Below are positions 7,135 through 12,661 of a stretch of 12,661 bases of DNA, one piece after another. Below the pieces are notes generated by a model. The model saw nothing but the letters and a program-made list of their open reading frames with translations. It was not told the DNA's origin and ran no database searches. The stretch is from Clostridium sp. CAG:568 (GTDB lineage: Bacteria > Bacillota_I > Bacilli_A > RFN20 > CAG-288): assembly GCA_000434395.1 (NCBI GenBank), contig FR878780.1:1-12661 (forward strand). Reading direction: 5' to 3'. Positions within the stretch are counted from its first letter, which is position 1. Each line of letters starts with the position of its first letter. A program made the translations under genes and the position numbers.

Positions 7135-8380
7135 CTTCTCATTTGATAAAAGAGTCGAGTCTTTAGGATTGAATAAATCCGATAAAGTTTTGATTGCCTA
7201 CTCTGGTGGTGGTGACTCGACTTTTTTGTTGATGCAAGCTTTAAATTATTTTTATGATGGTAATATCTATGTCGCTTATGTAGATTACCACGATTCTGAA
7301 TACACACCTGAAGAAGAAAAGATTGTTTTAGATTTTATTAGGGACAAAAACATAAAATTCTTTAGAAAAGATGTGTATTTATCGTGGAAAGAATCTAATT
7401 TTGAAGCCAGAGCCAGGGATATAAGATATAAGTTTTTTAAAGATATAATATTAAAAGAAAACCTTAAAGGAGTGTTGGTAGCTCATCATGCTAATGATGA
7501 TGCTGAAACATATCTTTTTCAAAAGAGTAGAGGATCTATAACAGATGAATTGGGATTGAAATCTATATCTATTCTTTATGGAATAAGTGTTTATAGGCCA
7601 CTTCTTCCAATAAAAAAATCAGATATTATTAAATATTTAAACGATAATGACATCATTTATTTTGATGATCCCACAAACAAGAACTGGAATAGATCTAGAG
7701 ATAGATTGAGAATGAGTGTTTTATCTTCTGATGATAATGTAGATAAAACATTAGAGCAAAGAAATAAAGATTCAATCAAGAATGACGAAGAGATAGAAAA
7801 AGCTAATGAGTTTTTAAACAAGAATAGATATGAATTTAAAGAATATAGAAAATTATCTATCAATATACAAAGAAGATTTCTTTATAAAGCAATACAAATT
7901 TTAATAGGCAAAGAAGACAATGATATGGTCGTATCAACGATGAATATTTGCTTTGAATTTCTAAAATCAAATAGAACTGAATCCTTGAAATTAAATAATG
8001 AATTATATTTATATAAGGATAAAGATGAATTTTATTTCGGATCACCTATAGAATTAAATGATAGTTATTCGTTTGAAATCGATAGACCTGGAATCTATGA
8101 TTTCAATTCAATTCATTTGGATTTATCTAATCCATCTTTATATAAAATAAATAAATTTCCAGTATTTATAAAAGCAGTTAAAAAAGGCGATATGATTTCT
8201 ACTGATTTAGAGTGTAAAGACGGTTGGTTATGTATGAAAAAACATGGAGTGCCAACATATTTGAGAGGATTTTATCCAGCTTTATATAATAAAGAAGGCA
8301 ATATCATTTATCTTCCTTTTTATGGAGATGATAAATTCTATATTAACGTATCTAGAATTTATCCGAAACAAAAGTATTGA
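7121..8380 (+). CDS. tilS: tRNA(Ile)-lysidine synthase
   Basis: TilS uses ATP to attach lysine to C34 of the CAU-anticodon isoleucine tRNA, switching its charging to Ile and its reading to AUA. The 419-residue product has the PP-loop SGGGDS (28-33), HHANDDAET (122-130), NFEARARDIRYKFF and the DDPTN...RDRLR segment that marks this family. The C-terminal part (around GDMISTDLECKDGWLCMKK to GVPTYLRGFYPAL) fits the TilS C-terminal domain. A YVDYH segment replaces the more usual HVNHGLR-like stretch after the second strand. ATG 7121 lies inside the rqcP end with GGAAG 6 bp upstream, so the two genes are translationally coupled. Its TGA stop lies inside the convergent gene; no terminator is seen. 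Lysine- and AUA-rich coding fits the general AT bias. Confidence 0.92.
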   Translation: MEKSNFSFDKRVESLGLNKSDKVLIAYSGGGDSTFLLMQALNYFYDGNIYVAYVDYHDSEYTPEEEKIVLDFIRDKNIKFFRKDVYLSWKESNFEARARDIRYKFFKDIILKENLKGVLVAHHANDDAETYLFQKSRGSITDELGLKSISILYGISVYRPLLPIKKSDIIKYLNDNDIIYFDDPTNKNWNRSRDRLRMSVLSSDDNVDKTLEQRNKDSIKNDEEIEKANEFLNKNRYEFKEYRKLSINIQRRFLYKAIQILIGKEDNDMVVSTMNICFEFLKSNRTESLKLNNELYLYKDKDEFYFGSPIELNDSYSFEIDRPGIYDFNSIHLDLSNPSLYKINKFPVFIKAVKKGDMISTDLECKDGWLCMKKHGVPTYLRGFYPALYNKEGNIIYLPFYGDDKFYINVSRIYPKQKY

Positions 8381-10457
8381 TATCGTTAATATATTTTCTA
8401 TTTCTTTGACCGAAATAGAATAAATCTATTGCTGCTAGTACTAATAACCCAGTGGCACCTATAAAGAATCCAAATATCGTTATTCTGAATGATTTGGTTC
8501 CTTCGTAGTGAACTTTAATGTCATACTCACCTTCGGGTACTTTAAATGCTACTAATCCGTCCACATATTCAGGTGTTGTTTCTGAATTCAAAGAAAAATT
8601 ATTTTCATCTTTGACTATATCTACGACATATCCATCATAATAGAGCTGAGGGATTTGAATAAAAGCTTCTTCAGTCGAGATGATGACATGAAAATCGGCT
8701 TCTGGTGTTTTAACTCTAGTAACTTTTAATTTACCCGATCCTTCAAGAAATACAGGTTGGATGTATTCATCTATTCCATGTCTAGGCTTTCCACTCCATA
8801 ATGAACTGTGTACTTTGTAATACAAAGAATTCGAATACTTCGCTGGCTTATAACTTGAATCGTTGAATACTTTGGGTAGGTATTCATCTTGAGCACCTAA
8901 AGCCCAAACTTTCATCACTCCATCATATTCCATACTATCGTTTTGCCAAATAGAATCAGGCTGATAGACATACACGTTTCTTTTCTCTGGCAAAGCCTGG
9001 CTTACGCCGATTAGTAATGCTGCACCAGCGATTGCAACAGGTGTTACAGCAGGTACTTTCTTTAGATAACGCAACAATACACCGACTAAGAAGAAACACA
9101 TGAAATAGAATAATGACCATACGCGCCAAGCAAACTGTGCATTGTACATAATCGATGGGAGGATTGACCATACTTCTGGAACATAGAGAAGCAATCCTAA
9201 TAATACTATCGATATGATGGCATAATACAAATCAATATCTTTAAATAATTTGATTGGCTTTGTTTCATCATCCACAATTAAATTTCTTCTTCCACCTGTG
9301 ACTTTGTAGTAAGCAAAGGTGACATAGAAAACAAACATAGCAATACACATTTCAAAAGGCTGGTAGACAAGATTTGAAACTAAAACTAATACAAAAAATT
9401 CAATCAATAGTGTTGATTTCTTATTCAAGAAGGTTAAATCTAATAGCTCGTCAGCTGTGATAACTAATCCTATTGCAAATAGATAGAATGCTATTGAATA
9501 CTCGTATGAATCGACAGTTTCTAATGGATTCCATAGGTTGTAATATAGTTGACTTGAGATCCAATCCAAGTGAAGAAGTCCACTGAATGAATTTGTTGAG
9601 GCTATGCTATCTTGAATATGTTTTAAGTTTGTCCACATTACTTCATCATCGCAGACTATGTATAAGTCACTTTTGGTAGCTTCTAACATAGGAAGCAAAT
9701 AAGGAAGTACGAATAAAACTATTAGAACTATAGATACGCATGCATAAATATCTTTTTTCCAATCTTTAATAAAGAAATAAAGTTTCTTTATGTTGAACAG
9801 CATATAAAGTATTGCAAATAAGCAAGTCACTAATGCTGTGAAAGGATGAGAAAGAACGATTCCAGTAACACCTACTATAGTGGATATATAGTGCCAAATT
9901 CTTATTTCTTTTTCGTTTAATAGACTATAGACACCATAGAATATTACAGGTATCAACGATATCGCAATCGATTCAGAGAATGCACACCTACATATCATGC
10001 AAAAGATTCGATATGGATGGAAGATATAGGCTATTCCTAAAATGAGCCCGCCTATATTGCTCTTAGTCATTCTTTTACCTAATGCATAAGAATAAAAACC
10101 ACTGATTGCAATGAATATGATATCTGTAGTTTTCATAGCTACTACAGCTGTCATTCCTATGTTGTGAAATAAGTACATCAATTCGCCGGCAAATAAATGC
10201 GGTAAAGGAGCATAGAACATATGTGCATTGTATGCTACGTTTCCCATTGCTATCGTATTTGGACCGAATGGGTTCAAACCATTGATAGCGGCATTGTAAA
10301 CGTCATAAATTTCAGATAGATGGAAATGTATGTCATCACCATTTGGCATTCCATTGTTAAAGAAAACATAACTTATAGCAAAGATACATCCTATAAGGAC
10401 GATACAACTTATTATCTCCTTGCTTACTTTCTTAGTAATGGTCTCTATTTTATTCAT
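8352..10457 (-). CDS. Large polytopic membrane protein, GT-C glycosyltransferase-like (PTPS-related/YfhO type)
   Basis: This 701-residue protein has a first membrane helix at about 15-33, then GDDIHFHL (40-47) at the start of an outer loop, and YAPLPH in the same loop. An acidic pair just after TM1 and a tyrosine/proline-rich first loop are typical of GT-C transferases that use lipid-linked sugars. The pattern fits the membrane family named '6-pyruvoyl-tetrahydropterin synthase related', and more loosely YfhO. Many further helices follow, then a beta-rich outer domain at about 490-657, a last helix (659-681) and a short basic tail. It probably transfers sugar to a cell-surface polymer; donor and acceptor are unknown. 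An in-frame TAA 15 nt upstream makes ATG 10457 the first canonical start, yet no Shine-Dalgarno precedes it. Its end overlaps tilS tail-to-tail by 29 bp. Confidence 0.75.
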   Translation of the reverse strand: MNKIETITKKVSKEIISCIVLIGCIFAISYVFFNNGMPNGDDIHFHLSEIYDVYNAAINGLNPFGPNTIAMGNVAYNAHMFYAPLPHLFAGELMYLFHNIGMTAVVAMKTTDIIFIAISGFYSYALGKRMTKSNIGGLILGIAYIFHPYRIFCMICRCAFSESIAISLIPVIFYGVYSLLNEKEIRIWHYISTIVGVTGIVLSHPFTALVTCLFAILYMLFNIKKLYFFIKDWKKDIYACVSIVLIVLFVLPYLLPMLEATKSDLYIVCDDEVMWTNLKHIQDSIASTNSFSGLLHLDWISSQLYYNLWNPLETVDSYEYSIAFYLFAIGLVITADELLDLTFLNKKSTLLIEFFVLVLVSNLVYQPFEMCIAMFVFYVTFAYYKVTGGRRNLIVDDETKPIKLFKDIDLYYAIISIVLLGLLLYVPEVWSILPSIMYNAQFAWRVWSLFYFMCFFLVGVLLRYLKKVPAVTPVAIAGAALLIGVSQALPEKRNVYVYQPDSIWQNDSMEYDGVMKVWALGAQDEYLPKVFNDSSYKPAKYSNSLYYKVHSSLWSGKPRHGIDEYIQPVFLEGSGKLKVTRVKTPEADFHVIISTEEAFIQIPQLYYDGYVVDIVKDENNFSLNSETTPEYVDGLVAFKVPEGEYDIKVHYEGTKSFRITIFGFFIGATGLLVLAAIDLFYFGQRNRKYINDINTFVSDKF

Positions 10458-10533
10458 AATGATTTGATTTTACTATTTTTCTGTAAAAAAAGGAAATTGA
10501 AACAAGATACAAGGAAAGATTCGAGTCGTTTAA

Positions 10534-10768
10534 GATTTTATTACTAGAAGACCTGCTTCTTATGTAGACATTACTTTTATGTCTTTAAAGCTTGTTTTAT
10601 CAGCTGAAGACTTTCATATCAATGATCAATCTTTTAATGGAAAACGGAGAGTATAATCAATTAACTGAATTGCTTTCTAATAGGAACAATCTTCATATTA
10701 TTTTTGCCAAGTCTCGTGAAAAGATAATAGTTCTATATTTGAAAAAAATGATTTCTGTAGGATTATAG
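10534..10768 (+). pseudogene. Possible decayed small ORF with a frame change near 10625-10640
   Basis: On the plus strand one frame is open from 10534 to 10653 and includes MSLKLVLSAEDFHINDQSF (ATG 10579). A second frame (+1) is open from 10589 to the TAG at 10766-10768 and includes MENGEYNQLTELLSN and later AKSREKIIVLYLKK. Joined near 10635 they would give about 78 residues of balanced, protein-like composition, suggesting an old gene broken by a small indel and lacking its N-terminus. I do not recognise the family. As an alternative, ATG 10622 alone would give an intact 48-residue protein, but no good ribosome binding site precedes it. Chance is a real possibility in so short a stretch. Confidence 0.3.
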
Positions 10769-10773
10769 ATAAA

Positions 10774-10800
10774 CAAAAAAGTAGAGGAACCCCTCTACTT
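10774..10800 (-). terminator. Rho-independent terminator of the M13 peptidase gene
   Basis: A perfect 9 bp stem (AAGTAGAGG / CCTCTACTT) with a 4 nt loop is followed on the minus strand by five T's, a G and TTT. It begins 21 bp after the peptidase stop. On the plus strand the stem is followed by CTTTTA, so it may also stop transcription coming from the left. Confidence 0.85.
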
Positions 10801-10820
10801 CTTTTACTCAATCGACTAAA

Positions 10821-12661
10821 TTACCAAATGGTTATACGTTTGCTAGGTTCGATATACATCTTGTCGGTAGGCTTGACATCGAAGGCCTCGTACCATTCAG
10901 CAAAGTTTCTAGGCTGAATGTTTGCACGGAGCTTATGAGGTGCGTGAACATCGATAGAAAGCAAGAGCTTCTCATATTCGGGACGCATCTTAGATCCCCA
11001 AATTCTACCAAATTGTTTGAAGAATGATTGATAATCTGGATGCTCTTCATGAGATTCAATTTCGAGTGCGCATCCGACACCACCATTATCAGCAATGTTT
11101 TCAGATACGATCAACTTTCCATTGACCTTTCCACCTTCCATTTCAATTCCATCGAATTCTTCAATCATCTTTTGGGTCAATTCTTTGAACTTCTTGAAAT
11201 CTTCTTCGGTCCACCAGTTGTTAAGGTTTCCTCTTTCATCGCATTGAGCACCATTGTTGTCGAATGCGTGAGAGATTTCATGGCCTATTACAGTTCCTAT
11301 TCCACCTAAGTTTTGAGCTTTGGTTTGATTCAATGAATAGAAAGGAGCTTGGAGAATTGCTGCAGGGAATGTTATATCGTTGACATAAGGGTTGTAGCAG
11401 GCGTTGACCATATGTCCAGGCATAGGCCATTCATTTCTATCGACAGGTCTTTCGATGTCTTGAATGTTATAGGCGATTTTAGCTTTAGATATATCTTTAA
11501 GAATGTCGTATAAGGACTTAGAAGTGTCTACGATAAACTTGTCGTAGATCTTTCCAGGCTTATCGGGATAACCCATCTTGATGACGATCTTAGATAACTT
11601 CAAGATTGCTCTTTCTCTTGTGGCTGGGGAAAGAATGGTGTTAGTGGCTAAGCGTTTCTTATAAGTTGCGATTACTTCCTTAACAATTGAAATTGTATCT
11701 TTCTTAGCTTTTCTTCCAAAATAAGTACGTCCGTAGTAGATTCCTACGGGTTCGGAGAAGATCTTATCTGAAGCTAAACGATATGCTGCTTTTTCTTTCG
11801 AAGAAGCCTCTTTTTGTCCGGACAATGCACGGCCATAGCTTCCACCGAGAATTCTCAATTCATCAGAAAGGTAGCTGGTAGCAGATAGCAATGTATTTAC
11901 ATAAGCCCAATGCTTGAACAATTCAAATGTATTTTCGTTGAATAATCCTTCAAATTCATCGAAGAAACGAGGATCGGCGACAATGACTGTTTGAGGGTTG
12001 AATCCAAAGACACCAAATAAGAACTTTTTAAATGCAAATGCTCCGGTCTTCTTGGCGACGACAGTTGCGAGCATGGGATTGTACATTGCAGGATAGTCGG
12101 CCCATTCCTCTTGGCTCTTTACTCTAGCAGCAATTAATTTATCGTAAGCCAAAGTATCATCTAAGAACTTAGCTTGATCTTCTTCTGATAAATTTGTCTT
12201 TGCTAAAATTTGTTTGACCATAGTAGACCACATGCCGATGAGCTGAGGACCTTGTGGGTTGTCATCGGCATAGTAGGTTGTGTCGGGCAAAATTGTAGAA
12301 GGACCAGTGATCAAGATGGAGTGCTTCTTAGTGTTCTTCATATCGGCTTCGACACCCATGTTGAAAGGAAGTAATATGTCATCCTTGAATAACTCAGCGG
12401 AATGCTCATTTAAATCGTTTATATCTTTCAAAGCTAATATTTTATCGAGATCTTTTTGAACTGGCTCTAATCCTTCTTTATCTCTTCTATCAAAGTCTAA
12501 TGCGACTTTGTACAAATCGATAGCAGAACGAATGTAATGGTTAGGAATCTTCTTAGTTCCGTTAGCCATCTCTTTAAAATCATTCATCAAGGTCTTTTCG
12601 ACACCGATGTCGAGGTCGGCAAATCCACCTACTGATGTGCGATCAGCAGGAATTTCAGCTT
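10821..12661 (-). CDS. pepO: M13-family zinc metallopeptidase (PepO/neprilysin type), N-terminus outside the window
   Basis: This is a zinc endopeptidase that cleaves oligopeptides. The frame is open to the window edge: codons 12591-12659 encode EIPADRTSVGGFADLD, typical of the family N-terminus, so the TTG at 12590 is internal and about 25 residues are probably missing. About 612 residues are visible; the family is usually 630-680. The zinc site is HEISH (11282-11268), the third ligand is Glu in ENIAD (11102-11088), and NACYNP upstream corresponds to the substrate-binding NAxY. DVHAPHKLR near the end supplies the His and Arg equivalent to neprilysin His711 and Arg717. The C-terminus is ITIW, the usual terminal Trp. 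Whether it is cytoplasmic or exported cannot be judged without the N-terminus. A good terminator follows; promoter and partner genes lie off the edge. Confidence 0.92.
   Translation of the reverse strand, partial: AEIPADRTSVGGFADLDIGVEKTLMNDFKEMANGTKKIPNHYIRSAIDLYKVALDFDRRDKEGLEPVQKDLDKILALKDINDLNEHSAELFKDDILLPFNMGVEADMKNTKKHSILITGPSTILPDTTYYADDNPQGPQLIGMWSTMVKQILAKTNLSEEDQAKFLDDTLAYDKLIAARVKSQEEWADYPAMYNPMLATVVAKKTGAFAFKKFLFGVFGFNPQTVIVADPRFFDEFEGLFNENTFELFKHWAYVNTLLSATSYLSDELRILGGSYGRALSGQKEASSKEKAAYRLASDKIFSEPVGIYYGRTYFGRKAKKDTISIVKEVIATYKKRLATNTILSPATRERAILKLSKIVIKMGYPDKPGKIYDKFIVDTSKSLYDILKDISKAKIAYNIQDIERPVDRNEWPMPGHMVNACYNPYVNDITFPAAILQAPFYSLNQTKAQNLGGIGTVIGHEISHAFDNNGAQCDERGNLNNWWTEEDFKKFKELTQKMIEEFDGIEMEGGKVNGKLIVSENIADNGGVGCALEIESHEEHPDYQSFFKQFGRIWGSKMRPEYEKLLLSIDVHAPHKLRANIQPRNFAEWYEAFDVKPTDKMYIEPSKRITIW

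Larger units (their letters stand above)
10458..10820. other. 363 bp gap between the GT-C-like gene and the M13 peptidase gene
   Basis: This is the only long stretch without a secure gene. It contains the peptidase terminator (10774-10800), the upstream region of the GT-C gene on its left, and between them the possible broken plus-strand ORF described separately. I found no tRNA arms, repeats or riboswitch-like conserved blocks. No strong promoter for the GT-C gene is evident: the minus strand just upstream is AT-rich, with only loose hexamers. Confidence 0.6.

Noticed and set aside
6939..7307. Minus-strand ORF of 122 codons
   Set aside because: It is antisense to rqcP and the start of tilS, both firmly identified, and its composition (poly-Lys/His/Ser runs) is not protein-like.
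8378..8389. UGA read as tryptophan (Mycoplasma-like code), extending tilS to TAA at 8387
   Set aside because: All tryptophans in the recognised proteins are TGG and no gene needs a UGA readthrough, so the standard code is simpler.
8398..8418. CTATTTC/GAAATAG hairpin after tilS as its terminator
   Set aside because: The 7 bp stem is AT-rich, lies inside the convergent gene and has no U-tract on the plus strand.
10320..10547. Plus-strand ORF of 75 codons at the start of the GT-C gene
   Set aside because: More than half is antisense to the GT-C coding region, there is no ribosome binding site, and the composition looks random.
12585..12590. TTG or ATG as the start of the M13 peptidase
   Set aside because: The frame continues to the window edge with family-typical residues, so these are internal codons.
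1..12661. CRISPR array, prophage, toxin-antitoxin or defence system
   Set aside because: No regular direct repeats, phage genes, nuclease pairs or known defence domains were seen in any strand.

Overview
This 12.7 kb window reads as ordinary chromosome from an AT-rich Gram-positive (Bacillota) bacterium. The evidence is a one-piece tmRNA, an rqcP-tilS pair resembling the Bacillus yabO/tilS neighbourhood, AAAGGAAG-type ribosome binding sites, TATAAT boxes and U-tract terminators. Tryptophan is encoded by TGG and tilS ends in TGA, so the standard code seems to apply. The low GC, the gene set and a tmRNA tag ending in AAAY suggest a relative of Erysipelotrichia or Mollicutes-like gut Firmicutes. 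That placement is inference.

Layout, left to right. Positions 1-171 hold a possible insertion-sequence end at the very edge, then the ssrA terminator. Positions 172-584 are ssrA (tmRNA, minus strand), with its promoter and a leader hairpin to the right. Positions 693-3791 encode a P-type calcium ATPase (minus), with its own terminator, a TATAAT box and a near-perfect palindrome in front. Positions 3980-5386 encode a FAD-dependent dehydrogenase-like protein and 5464-6717 an MFS permease, both minus. A 138 bp divergent spacer follows. Then rqcP (6856-7134) and tilS (7121-8380), overlapping by 14 bp, run on the plus strand. tilS converges on, and overlaps by 29 bp, a large GT-C-like membrane protein (8352-10457, minus). 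A 363 bp gap holds what may be a decayed small ORF and a terminator. An M13 (PepO/neprilysin-type) metallopeptidase (minus) runs off the right edge without its first residues.

Functionally the window is mostly housekeeping. ssrA and rqcP belong to two complementary pathways for rescuing stalled ribosomes (trans-translation and RqcH/RqcP alanine tailing). tilS supplies lysidine for decoding AUA. The Ca2+ ATPase, MFS permease and GT-C protein act at the membrane, and the M13 peptidase degrades peptides. I see no CRISPR array, prophage, toxin-antitoxin pair or recognisable defence locus. The points most worth a second look are the tmRNA tag, the ATPase palindrome and enlarged M7-M8 loop, the tilS tail-to-tail overlap, and the broken reading frame at 10534-10768.
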